A stretch of 26,939 bases of DNA, taken from contig DATDRQ010000265.1 in the NCBI GenBank assembly GCA_035291645.1, positions 1-26,939 of the forward strand, given 5' to 3'. The stretch comes from DATDRQ01 sp035291645 (GTDB lineage Bacteria; Chloroflexota; Anaerolineae; Anaerolineales; UBA4823). Numbering within the stretch: the stretch's first letter is position 1; each line of letters opens with the position of its first letter. Below the pieces are notes generated by a model. It did not search any database. It worked only from the letters and a program-made list of their open reading frames with translations, and was not told the origin of the DNA. Positions 15,550-23,152 of this stretch are shown here, one piece after another. The position numbers were made by a program, and so were the translations under genes.

Positions 15550-16611
15550 TCATGAAAAGGGGAAGCTAGCCTCCCCACGGACGTAGCCCATCTCTTCACG
15601 GATACTATGATTGAGGGCGGATAGGAATGGGGTCAGTGGAACCTTCCGTTCGCAGTTCTGCTCGCATATGCCACAGCCGGAACAGGCAGCCAGCCAGCGG
15701 CCGACTGCCGCCAGCCCGGCGAGCGGCGGGGGTTGTGTTGGGTGGCTCCGGGTCCTGCCAAAGAAGCCGTCCAGTTCGCCCTCGTACACAGGGCAGGCTT
15801 CCAGGCATTTGCCGCACAGGTCGCAGCGGGCGAACCAGGCGAGCAGCCGCCCCAGGTCATCAATCCGGCTGGCTTCCTTCAGATCGGCATACCGGCTTTT
15901 GCGCACGGCAGTCCGTAGGTCGGCAACTGCCCCGGCGACGGTCTCGCGGTGAGATACCTGATACTCGCTGGCTGCGATATCGATTAGCGTTGCCAATCCC
16001 AGGCGACGGGCGGTCTCCTCATCCCTGGCGATGAATAGGAGGCACTGTTGCGTTTCGACTCCCAGTGTCCCGATAACCAGGTCGGCACCCCTCGGGGCGG
16101 GTGAATCGCACAACTGGCAGGCAGTGCGGAATTGTTGCGGCCGCAAGCCGCCCGTGGTCGCGTTACGCAACGCTTCCCGGGTTACCTCTTGCGGGCTGCT
16201 GCGCTGGATCATCCGGAAATACTCTTCGGGAGGTAGCGTACCCAGGCAATCCACCCCAACCAAAACCGCCCCGGTCGCTTCCCGGGTATCCCTATGCCTG
16301 TTCAGCAACTCACCCAGGGCACGTAGCTCGCACGGTCGCAACAACACGATCAAACGCTCCGCCGGGTGCTCGAGCAGGAACTGGCTAGCCGTTCGCGCTG
16401 CATTGCTTAACATCACCGGGGCAAACGGGTTTACCCCGGACAAATTTTCCTTATCGGTGATCAAGCGGGTGGCGATCGAAGAACCATCCGGAGTCTCACA
16501 GGGAGCCAGCATGGCGTCCACCCCGTACTGATCCCACCAACCTGCCAGGAAGTCTCGCAAGGCTCCGAGGGTATCCCCGTTCTGCACCTCGACGATCCGG
16601 TTCACATTCAT
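15550..16611 (-). CDS. FrhB/FdhB-like flavin/Fe-S protein with two [4Fe-4S] sites (paralogue 1)
   Basis: A 353-aa protein resembling the beta subunit of F420-reducing hydrogenase/formate dehydrogenase. The body carries LRPCELRAL (C94), VGVDCLGT (C122) and ACQLCD (C165, C168) followed by ADLVIGTLG, which echoes the FrhB C..C...ADISVG block. The C-terminus adds two ferredoxin-type motifs: C263-x2-C266-x2-C269-x3-C273P and C310-x2-C313-x2-C316-x3-C320. FrhB proteins bind FAD and exchange electrons with F420. Whether this branch uses F420, NAD(P)H or only a protein partner cannot be told. It lies between the acyl-CoA dehydrogenase and the fumarate reductase-type gene, so it may feed either one. 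Two paralogues are encoded at 18985-19971 and 25871-26939. Confidence 0.78.
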   Translation of the reverse strand: MNVNRIVEVQNGDTLGALRDFLAGWWDQYGVDAMLAPCETPDGSSIATRLITDKENLSGVNPFAPVMLSNAARTASQFLLEHPAERLIVLLRPCELRALGELLNRHRDTREATGAVLVGVDCLGTLPPEEYFRMIQRSSPQEVTREALRNATTGGLRPQQFRTACQLCDSPAPRGADLVIGTLGVETQQCLLFIARDEETARRLGLATLIDIAASEYQVSHRETVAGAVADLRTAVRKSRYADLKEASRIDDLGRLLAWFARCDLCGKCLEACPVYEGELDGFFGRTRSHPTQPPPLAGLAAVGRWLAACSGCGICEQNCERKVPLTPFLSALNHSIREEMGYVRGEASFPFS

Positions 16612-16685
16612 GGAAATCTATCCTTTCGACCTCTCATGAACAGCCGGTCAAACCGGTCCAGGAGAGGGATACAGGACGAACACCA

Positions 16686-17810
16686 CTAACCAGGCCCGCT
16701 TTCCACTGTTTCGAGTTCGAGCAGCTCGGCGGCGATGGCCTGGCGGGCGAATTCCAGGGCCGCCTCCAAGGTCTGCGGAGAAACCAGGCTCCGGACGAGC
16801 CAGTGCGGGTCGATCTGCGGGGAGGGGCCGGGACCGGAGAAGATCATCGTCGTGCGATCCACCGCCCGGCGCAGCATCTCGCCGGTCGCCAGGCGCACCT
16901 GAGCCGCCGGGATGCGCAGGCCGCCGGCGGGATTCGTGTCCGCCAGCCAGGCAGTATGGTATACCAGCCAGCGGGCACTCTCGACATCCACACGCATCTC
17001 CGCCAGCATGCGGCGTACCGCCGGGCGGACGGACAGCTCGGCGCCGAGCGAGACCCAGGTGCGAGCGTGCTCGGCGGCCATCTCGATCAAGCGCTCGCCC
17101 ATGCCGACGTAGCGGGCGCCGGTGCGGATCCAGGCGCGGGGCGCCTCCCCGGCACCCAGGTGGAGCGCCTGCCCCGGTTCTCCCAGGGTGTCCGCCTGAT
17201 TGATGTGGCAACCTTCTAACTTCAGGAGGACCTGCCCGTCCCTGGCGATGGATAATCCGGCTGATTCGCTATCGACCAGGAATGCTGACAGGCCCTGCGG
17301 CGCTTTCGCAAACACAACCAGGAAATCCTCCCCGGTGGGGGCCATGCTCAAGGCTTTACGACCATGGAGGACAAAGCCATCACCCGTCGGGACAGCGGTC
17401 GTGCCCCAGGATTCCGGTTCGAGCCCTTCCAGACCGGGCTCGCGCGCCGCCATAATCGCCCGGCGGCTGCCCTCCAGGGCTGGTTCAAGGAAGCGGGTGA
17501 CCTGCTCTCCCTGGCAGGCATACAGGATAGGTGAGATCTCCCCCATCTCGACCGGAACGAAGGTTGTGCCGAGCTCCTCTTCGATGACACAGGCCGTCAC
17601 GGTGTCGAGCCCGCCGCCGCCGAACTCCTCCGGCACCATCAATCCCCACAACCCGAGCTGCTGGACTGCCTGGCGCAGGCGGGCCTGTTCTTGGCGGTCC
17701 AGCTCGCCGGTCTGGAAGTATTTCATCTCCAGCGGGCGGGCTTCCTTCAGTAAGAAGCGGCGCAACATATCGCGCAGCATAAGTGTATCGGACGGGAAGG
17801 TGAAGTCCAT
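16686..17810 (-). CDS. acyl-CoA dehydrogenase family flavoprotein
   Basis: A 374-aa protein of normal length for the family. The N-terminal helical domain includes LGLWGLMVPEEFGGGGLD (about residues 52-69). The mid beta-domain has the FAD-contact MAAREP and LEGCHI, and the C-terminal helices follow. The usual FAD/ETF-side motif is altered to IFSGPGPSP. The catalytic YEGT block reads TLEAA, but an ungapped alignment of RSLVSPQTLEAALEFARQ with the canonical RDAKIYQIYEGT region puts E349 exactly on the catalytic glutamate, so activity is plausible. No etfAB is present, which is unusual because most family members pass electrons to ETF. It sits between the Fe-S gene (30-bp gap) and FrhB-like 1 (74-bp gap). 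The ribosome binding site is weak. Confidence 0.85.
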   Translation of the reverse strand: MDFTFPSDTLMLRDMLRRFLLKEARPLEMKYFQTGELDRQEQARLRQAVQQLGLWGLMVPEEFGGGGLDTVTACVIEEELGTTFVPVEMGEISPILYACQGEQVTRFLEPALEGSRRAIMAAREPGLEGLEPESWGTTAVPTGDGFVLHGRKALSMAPTGEDFLVVFAKAPQGLSAFLVDSESAGLSIARDGQVLLKLEGCHINQADTLGEPGQALHLGAGEAPRAWIRTGARYVGMGERLIEMAAEHARTWVSLGAELSVRPAVRRMLAEMRVDVESARWLVYHTAWLADTNPAGGLRIPAAQVRLATGEMLRRAVDRTTMIFSGPGPSPQIDPHWLVRSLVSPQTLEAALEFARQAIAAELLELETVESGPG

Positions 17811-17840
17811 GGCTATAAACCCGGTAAGGCTATCCTCTGA

Positions 17841-18506
17841 TCAGGCTTCAATCTGTCTGGCTTCATAGCGGGCCTTGAGCTCAGCCAGGGGCAGGGCTTT
17901 GAGTTCTGCCAGGTCGGCCTCGAAGACGCCAGCCTGGACTTCCTGGACGCGCCGCTGGAGGTGCCCTGAAGGAGGCGCCAGGTACTTCCCATAGAGGCGA
18001 CGCCCCAGCTGGGCGACGTTGGGCGGGACGAGTTCCGCCGGACAGCGCGCCACGCACAGGCCGCATTGGATACAATCGAAGGAGGCATCCGCCAGCGCCG
18101 GGATATCGCCGCGCAGCGCCGCCGAGACATAACCGAGCACGTCGAGCTCCTGCGGGCAGGACTTGGTGCAGGTGTTACAGCCGAAGCAGCGGGTGAGTTC
18201 CGGGTACAGCTCGAGCAGGGTGCTGCCCTCGGGAGCGAGCGCTTCCAGGCTGTAATTGGCTCTCTGAGCCGGGAAAAACGGGATCGGGCCGAGCACCATG
18301 CCTGGTAGGATGACGGTCTGGCATGCCAGGGCGTAGCGCAGGCGGTAATCGCCGCTGATGCGGTAGACGGTGCCGCAGGCGCCGCAGAAGCCGCCCCGGC
18401 AGCCGACGCCGCGCGTCAACCTGAAACCAGCCCATTCGAAGGCCTTGAGAATGGTCAGGCCCTCGGGGATATCGTAGCGCTGATTGTAAATAAAGATCTC
18501 GGTCAT
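17841..18506 (-). CDS. [2Fe-2S] + 2x[4Fe-4S] electron-transfer protein
   Basis: A 221-aa protein. Residues 1-65 form a plant-type ferredoxin fold with C36-x4-C41-x2-C44 and C62, the ligands of a [2Fe-2S] cluster. Two [4Fe-4S] motifs follow: C107-x2-C110-x2-C113-x3-C117 and C145-x2-C148-x2-C151-x3-C155P. The layout is that of an SdhB/FrdB-like or NuoG/formate-dehydrogenase-type iron-sulfur subunit. SdhB normally carries a [3Fe-4S] site as well, and here both C-terminal motifs are full four-Cys sites, which fits soluble electron transfer better than quinone chemistry. The C-terminal 50 residues are a charged helix. A GAGGAA ribosome binding site is present. It lies 17 bp after the two-cluster gene and just before the acyl-CoA dehydrogenase, likely as part of the same complex. 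Confidence 0.82.
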   Translation of the reverse strand: MTEIFIYNQRYDIPEGLTILKAFEWAGFRLTRGVGCRGGFCGACGTVYRISGDYRLRYALACQTVILPGMVLGPIPFFPAQRANYSLEALAPEGSTLLELYPELTRCFGCNTCTKSCPQELDVLGYVSAALRGDIPALADASFDCIQCGLCVARCPAELVPPNVAQLGRRLYGKYLAPPSGHLQRRVQEVQAGVFEADLAELKALPLAELKARYEARQIEA

Positions 18507-18523
18507 GGGCGATTCCTCGGGGC

Positions 18524-18961
18524 TTACGGGGCCAGCAGCAAGTCCAGGACGAACATCTCATCCGAAGTAGCCCGGGCGAGCAACTGAGCCATGCCTTCCG
18601 CCAGGTGGGTCTGGACCAGGAAGTGCTTGATGGTCGGGTCGACCTGCGGGCAGGCCAGGGCGCAATTCCCGCAGCGGTCGCAATCCTCGCCGACCAGGGT
18701 CTCGAGGGCCAGGGAGGTGCGCGATTCGGTGCGCAGGCGGCGCCTGGGGTCGCGCGCCAGCACCGGGCAGGCGTCCATGCAGCAGCCACAACCCAGGCAG
18801 GCCTTCTGCCCGGTCAGGTCGTCGCCGGTCTTCAGCATATAGGAGGGACCGAAACCCGAGCTGAGCAGGCGGCAGCGGGCTACCGGCGGGCGCGGCTGTG
18901 AGAAGACCAGGCGCAGGATCGACTGGATGCGGAGCGGGTCAATCTGTTCACGCAGAGGCAT
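18524..18961 (-). CDS. HdrC-like two-cluster [4Fe-4S] protein
   Basis: A 145-aa protein with two [4Fe-4S] motifs in about the middle: C55LGCGCCMDAC65 (with an extra cysteine at C60) and C94DRCGNCALAC104P. About 50 residues of basic N-terminal sequence and a 40-residue hydrophobic C-terminal helix flank them. This is the size and pattern of HdrC-type or ferredoxin-like linkers, which shuttle electrons between flavin and Fe-S subunits. AGAGGA lies about 10 bases before the ATG. It is 23 bp downstream of FrhB-like 2 and 17 bp upstream of the [2Fe-2S] protein, so cotranscription is very likely. It contains no CCG domain, so it does not itself carry the noncubane HdrB-type clusters. Confidence 0.75.
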   Translation of the reverse strand: MPLREQIDPLRIQSILRLVFSQPRPPVARCRLLSSGFGPSYMLKTGDDLTGQKACLGCGCCMDACPVLARDPRRRLRTESRTSLALETLVGEDCDRCGNCALACPQVDPTIKHFLVQTHLAEGMAQLLARATSDEMFVLDLLLAP

Positions 18962-18984
18962 CGGCTTTTCCTCTCAATTCTTTC

Positions 18985-19971
18985 CTAGACCGCGACCGGT
19001 TGCAGCACCAGGCGGGTGATCAGGGTGGAGACGGGCAATTCCTTCGGGCAGGCCTCATCGCACAGCCCGCAGGCGAAGCAATCCTGCAGCCAGCGGCGGA
19101 CAGCTTCTCGCTGAATCGGGCCGTCGGTACCGAGAGAATCCAGCTCGCCGGCATACACCGGGCAAGCCAGCATGCATTCCTGGCATGGTACACATTCAGC
19201 CCATAATTCCACCATCTGGTCCAGCGAGGCGGGCAGCGTGGCTGGCAGGCCGGCAGCCTGGCGCTGGTAGGTCTTCATGCGCCGCCGGCGCAGCCGGGCA
19301 ATGGCTCGCTCGCGTTGGGCGACCAATTTACCCGGCGCCGGACCGTCGGTGGTGTGGTGCAGTCCCAGCCGGCGGACCGTGGCTTCGTCCTTCGCCATTA
19401 CCAGCACGTTCTCCCTCACGGGCAGGCCTACCAGTCCGATCATCAGGTCCGCGCTCTGGCAGGAGGGGTGATCGCACATCTGGCAGGCGCCCCGGAAGCG
19501 GTAGGGGGCGATGCCGCCCTGGCGGGCGAACTGCAGCATCTGGTAGGTCAGCGCTTCTGACCCGCCGGCGCGCTCCAGCCGCCATTGGAAATCCTCAGTC
19601 GGAAAGCTGGCCAGGCAGTCGACGCCGATCACCAGCCACTCGCTCAGGTCGACCAGCCCGCGGCGGGACAGGCGCTCCAGGGCCAGGGTTTCGCAAGGGC
19701 GCAGCACGGCGACGAACCTGGCGTGGGGGCGTTCCCTGGAGAGCTGGGCCACCTGCCGGGCGGCATTGCCGGCGACCAGCGGTGAAAACGGGTCGGTCGC
19801 CTTGAGATCCGCAGCCTGTTGAACCAGATAAGGCTCGATGCCGCCGGTCTCAGACTGGAAGCGCGGCACCAGCATCCCATCCATCTGGCTATGCTCCCAC
19901 AGGCAGAGCAAGAAATCCCGCACCGTTTCGAGCGGGTCGCCATGGGTCAAGAGTAACCAATTCGTAGCCAT
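18985..19971 (-). CDS. FrhB/FdhB-like flavin/Fe-S protein (paralogue 2)
   Basis: A 328-aa paralogue of the proteins at 15550-16611 and 25871-26939. The shared blocks are LRPCETLAL (C93), IGVDCLAS (C119), ACQMCD (C163, C166) and SADLMIGLVG. The two C-terminal [4Fe-4S] motifs are C260-x2-C263-x2-C266-x3-C270P and C298-x2-C301-x2-C304-x3-C308P. I chose ATG 19971 (MATNWLL) because AGGAGG lies about 7 bases upstream and the N-terminus then matches the paralogues. An ATG at 20031 would overlap the HdrA gene. It follows HdrA with a 19-bp gap, which suggests that the two proteins form a unit, as HdrA and FrhB/FdhB/MvhD-type partners do in methanogens. Confidence 0.8.
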   Translation of the reverse strand: MATNWLLLTHGDPLETVRDFLLCLWEHSQMDGMLVPRFQSETGGIEPYLVQQAADLKATDPFSPLVAGNAARQVAQLSRERPHARFVAVLRPCETLALERLSRRGLVDLSEWLVIGVDCLASFPTEDFQWRLERAGGSEALTYQMLQFARQGGIAPYRFRGACQMCDHPSCQSADLMIGLVGLPVRENVLVMAKDEATVRRLGLHHTTDGPAPGKLVAQRERAIARLRRRRMKTYQRQAAGLPATLPASLDQMVELWAECVPCQECMLACPVYAGELDSLGTDGPIQREAVRRWLQDCFACGLCDEACPKELPVSTLITRLVLQPVAV

Positions 19972-19990
19972 GTCGATACCTCCTGGATCT

Positions 19991-21733
19991 TTATACACCA
20001 ACCAATAGGGGGCTCTCCACCGGGATCGCAATCACTTCCGGAAGATCTCCTGAGAGAGCCTCGATCTGGGCCATAAACTGTTCGAAGGTAAAGTGGTGCA
20101 CGTTAATTGCGCCGGACGGACAGGCGGCGGCGCAGGCGCCGCAGCCCTGACAGAGCACCGGGTTGACGGTCATCACGCCGCGCACCGGGTGCAGGCTCAG
20201 GGCTGAGAAGGAGCAGACCTGGGCGCACTGCCCGCAACCGGCGCACAGATCCTCCTCAACGAACGATGTGGCGGCCTCCACCGGCACCTGGCCGCGCATC
20301 AGCAGAATCAGGGCGGCAGCGGCGGCGGCGCGCGCCTGCGAGACAGTGTCGGTGATATCCTTCGGCCCCTGGCAGGCGCCTGCTAAATATAGACCGGCTA
20401 AGGCGGTGTCGACCGGGCGCAGCTTGGGGTGCGCTTCCAGGAAGAAACCGTCCGCCGAGCGGGCCAACTTGAGCAGCCCGGCAACCGCGTCGGTGTCGGC
20501 GCGCGGGGTCATGCCGACCGCCAGTACCACCAGGTCGGCCTCCACCTCCACCGGCTCGCCGAGCAGGGTGTCCTCGGCCCGCACCACTACCCGCTCTCCC
20601 CGGCGGATGATCTCGGAAGGGTTGCCGCGCCGGTACAGGACGCCGTCTTCGCGCGCCTGGTCGTAGAACTCCTCGAATCCCTTGCCGAAGGTACGCACGT
20701 CCATGTAGAAGACGTTGACTTCGGCCTGGGGCAGTTTCTGCTTGACCAGGCGGGCCTGCTTGGCGGTAACCATGCAGCACACCCGCGAGCAGTAAGGGTT
20801 ACCCAGGGTCTGGTCACGTGAGCCCACGCATTGGATGAAGGCCACTTTCTGCGGGACGCGCTCGCCGATCTTGATCTCACCTGCCAGCAGCTGCTCGAAA
20901 TCCAGCGTGGTGATCACCTGTGGATATTGACCGTAGCCATATTCCGGCTTACGCCGGGCGTCGAAGGCTTCGAACCCGGTCGCCACTACGATCGCGCCGA
21001 CCGCAGTCTCGATCTCTGCCTCGCCCTGCCTGACCTTGACATTGAAGTTGCCGACATACCCGCCAACTTCAGCCACCTGCGCTCCCAGCAGCACGCGGAT
21101 GCGCGGGTGATTTTGGACCTGTTCGATCACCGGGTTGATCATGCCGGGCGCACCCTCGAGTGAAGGGAAAGTACTGTACAGGCGGGCAGCGTGCCCGCCC
21201 AGACGGCTATCTTTTTCGACCAGCGTAACTTCGAACCCGGCCTCGGCGATATCCAGCGCTGATTCCAGTCCGGCGATCCCGCCGCCGATCACCAGCGCAG
21301 CCGGGGTCACCGGGACCTGGCGGACCTGCAGGGGCTCCAACCGGGCCGCCTTGGCGACCGCCGAGGCGACCAGCTGCATGGCTTTAAGCGTGGTGGTCAT
21401 CTCGTTGGGATGCACCCAGGAGCACTGCTCACGGATGTTGGCCATCTCGAAGCAGTAGGGGTTCAGCCCGCCGTCCGTGACGGTCGCCCGGAAGGTGGGC
21501 TCGTGCATCAGGGGGGAGCATGAAGCCACCACCACCCGGTTCAGGTTCAGGTCGGCGATATCCTGCTTGATCAAGACCTGCCCCGGATCCGAGCACATGT
21601 AGGTGTAGTGGCGTGAGACGACCACACCCGGCAGACCCGAGGCGAACTGGGCGACCGCGGCGACATCGACCGTGGCGGCAATGTTGATCCCGCAGTGACA
21701 GACGTAGACGCCAACGCGTGGGGTAAAGGCCAT
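19991..21733 (-). CDS. hdrA: HdrA-type flavin/Fe-S subunit of heterodisulfide reductase-like complex
   Basis: A 580-aa protein with the full HdrA layout. The N-terminal cysteine region begins VCHCGINI (C12, C14) with further cysteines at C47, C72, C94 and C104. The FAD domain has VIGGGIAG (148-155). Next comes QCVGSRD (302) with YCSRVCC (314-320), then MDVRTFGKGFEEFYD. A C-terminal 2x[4Fe-4S] ferredoxin domain follows (C497/500/503/507 and C528/531/534/538). In Hdr complexes this subunit's FAD is the bifurcation site. I chose ATG 21733 (MAFTPRVGVYVCHCG), which matches family starts and has GGAGAG about 10 bases upstream; the open frame continues back to 21847 in non-conserved sequence. The CCG subunit that HdrA normally pairs with may be the HdrD-like protein encoded at 22025-23152. 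Confidence 0.9.
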   Translation of the reverse strand: MAFTPRVGVYVCHCGINIAATVDVAAVAQFASGLPGVVVSRHYTYMCSDPGQVLIKQDIADLNLNRVVVASCSPLMHEPTFRATVTDGGLNPYCFEMANIREQCSWVHPNEMTTTLKAMQLVASAVAKAARLEPLQVRQVPVTPAALVIGGGIAGLESALDIAEAGFEVTLVEKDSRLGGHAARLYSTFPSLEGAPGMINPVIEQVQNHPRIRVLLGAQVAEVGGYVGNFNVKVRQGEAEIETAVGAIVVATGFEAFDARRKPEYGYGQYPQVITTLDFEQLLAGEIKIGERVPQKVAFIQCVGSRDQTLGNPYCSRVCCMVTAKQARLVKQKLPQAEVNVFYMDVRTFGKGFEEFYDQAREDGVLYRRGNPSEIIRRGERVVVRAEDTLLGEPVEVEADLVVLAVGMTPRADTDAVAGLLKLARSADGFFLEAHPKLRPVDTALAGLYLAGACQGPKDITDTVSQARAAAAAALILLMRGQVPVEAATSFVEEDLCAGCGQCAQVCSFSALSLHPVRGVMTVNPVLCQGCGACAAACPSGAINVHHFTFEQFMAQIEALSGDLPEVIAIPVESPLLVGV

Positions 21734-21764
21734 CAATAGACTCTCCGATTTCCGTTTGTGTTTC

Positions 21765-22019
21765 CTAGAGCACGATGTAGCGGGTCGGGTCCGGCAGGCG
21801 CTTTCTGCCGAACAGGAAATAGGCGAGCGGACCCAGGAAATTGACAAAAGAGATCATGGCCCACATGGTCTTGCTGCCGGCTATCCCCTCGGCAGGGCGC
21901 TTACGGATATCCCACAGCGCTAATGCGAGCAGCAGGATCTGAATTGATCCCATGATCAGGATGGCGGCGCGCTGGCCCTGGCTGAGATCTTCCCAACGTT
22001 TCCGTTTAATCATGGTCAT
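21765..22019 (-). CDS. 84-aa PLDc_N-type small membrane protein
   Basis: An 84-aa protein with two hydrophobic segments (about residues 19-36 and 53-70). The stretch between them and its end match the PLDc_N (cardiolipin synthase N-terminal) family: LWDIRKRPAEGIAGSKTMW, then FVNFLGPLAYFLFGRKR. No phospholipase catalytic domain is attached. ATG 22019 has AAGGAT about 6 bases upstream and starts 5 bp after the HdrD-like stop; ATG 22013 is an alternative. It sits inside the Hdr operon between HdrD-like and HdrA, the only membrane gene there. It could anchor the complex to the membrane, which is an inference. Confidence 0.75.
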   Translation of the reverse strand: MTMIKRKRWEDLSQGQRAAILIMGSIQILLLALALWDIRKRPAEGIAGSKTMWAMISFVNFLGPLAYFLFGRKRLPDPTRYIVL

Positions 22020-22024
22020 TATCC

Positions 22025-23152
22025 TTATAATGCCTGGGCAGCGATCTCGGCGATATCCATCACTCGCAGGCGCTCTTCGGCGTTGAGGTGCTTGACCGCT
22101 TCTTCTAAGGTGAGCAGGCAAAACGGGCAGGCGGTCGCCAGCACCTGCGCGCCTGTGTCCAGGGCTTCCTGGACGCGCAGCTGGGCCAGGCGGGTGCCGG
22201 GGTTGGTCCCTTCGAGCCACATACGCCCGCCGCCGCCTTCGCAGCACAGGCTCTTCTCGCGCGAGCGGTCCATCTCGACCAGCTCGACGCCCGGGATGCT
22301 GTTCAACACCTGGCGCGGCTCGTCGAAGACGCTGTTGTGCTTGCCCAGGTAGCACGGATCGTGGTAGGTGACGGTCTTTTCGAAGCTGCCGGAGAACTTC
22401 AGGGCGCCTTCGCCGACCAGCCCGGCGAGAACCTGGGTGTAGTGCTGGACCTGCAGGCCGTTCTGCGGGTAATCCTTTTTATAGGCATTGAAGCAGTGCG
22501 GAGAGGTGGTGAACATCTTCTCCACTCCCGTTTCCTTGTACAGCTCGGTGTTCTCCTCGACCATCATCTCGAACAGACCGGCCTCGCCCAACCGGCGCAC
22601 CTCGCTACCACAGCAGGGCTCGTCATTGCCCAGGATGCCGAAGTCGAGCTGCGCCTGGTTCATCAGGTCTACTATAGAGCGGGCTACCCCCTGGACGCGC
22701 GGGTCGTAGGAGGGAGTGCAGCCAACGTAATACAGGTACTCGCCGCCTTCTGCGATGGATTTCACCGCCAGGTCCTTCGCCCAGGCGCCGCGGTCCTCGC
22801 GCGGCATAGTCAGCGGGTTGCCGTTGCGAAAGGTGCTCTCCAGGGCGGTCTTAACGTTCGGGTGGACGCGGCCCTTCTCGACGAAGGCGCTGCGCAGACC
22901 GATGACCGCCTCCATGGGGTTGACCTGCTTGGGACAACGACTGTAGCAGGTGCCGCAGGTCGTGCAGTCCCACAGCTCGTCGCACCCTTCCAGGTCGAAG
23001 CCGTTCCCGGCGATCAGCAGGCGGTAAATCAGGCTGCGCGGGTTCAAGCGGGTCTTGATCGCCATGGGGCAGCCACCTGTGCACTTGCCGCACTGGATGC
23101 AGGCAAGCAAGCCCTGGTCTCGGACGAATTGGCGGCTATCAATCTGAAGCAT
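22025..23152 (-). CDS. HdrD-like protein: 2x[4Fe-4S] plus two CCG domains
   Basis: A 375-aa protein fusing an HdrC-like N-terminus to an HdrB-like C-terminus. The ferredoxin motifs are C18-x2-C21-x2-C24-x3-C28P and C63-x2-C66-x2-C69-x3-C73P. CCG domain 1 has C145, C180-C181 (EPCCGSE) and C220, lacking the second Cys of the usual CxxC. CCG domain 2 is complete: C267, C303-C304 (LCCEGGGGRMW) and C342PFC345. These motifs bind the noncubane [4Fe-4S] clusters that reduce disulfides in HdrB/HdrD; in other family members they serve quinone or lactate/glycolate electron transfer. AGGAG lies about 8 bases before ATG 23152. The start overlaps the end of the HdrA-GltD gene by 14 bp, so translation is likely coupled. 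No thiol cofactor pathway is visible. Confidence 0.88.
   Translation of the reverse strand: MLQIDSRQFVRDQGLLACIQCGKCTGGCPMAIKTRLNPRSLIYRLLIAGNGFDLEGCDELWDCTTCGTCYSRCPKQVNPMEAVIGLRSAFVEKGRVHPNVKTALESTFRNGNPLTMPREDRGAWAKDLAVKSIAEGGEYLYYVGCTPSYDPRVQGVARSIVDLMNQAQLDFGILGNDEPCCGSEVRRLGEAGLFEMMVEENTELYKETGVEKMFTTSPHCFNAYKKDYPQNGLQVQHYTQVLAGLVGEGALKFSGSFEKTVTYHDPCYLGKHNSVFDEPRQVLNSIPGVELVEMDRSREKSLCCEGGGGRMWLEGTNPGTRLAQLRVQEALDTGAQVLATACPFCLLTLEEAVKHLNAEERLRVMDIAEIAAQAL

Noticed and set aside
19972..20031. Upstream start for FrhB-like 2
   Set aside because: The extra 20 residues are not shared with the paralogues and overlap HdrA, while ATG 19971 has an excellent AGGAGG site.
21734..21847. Upstream start for HdrA
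   Set aside because: The added 38 residues overlap the PLDc_N gene, look non-conserved, and the family start motif begins at 21733.
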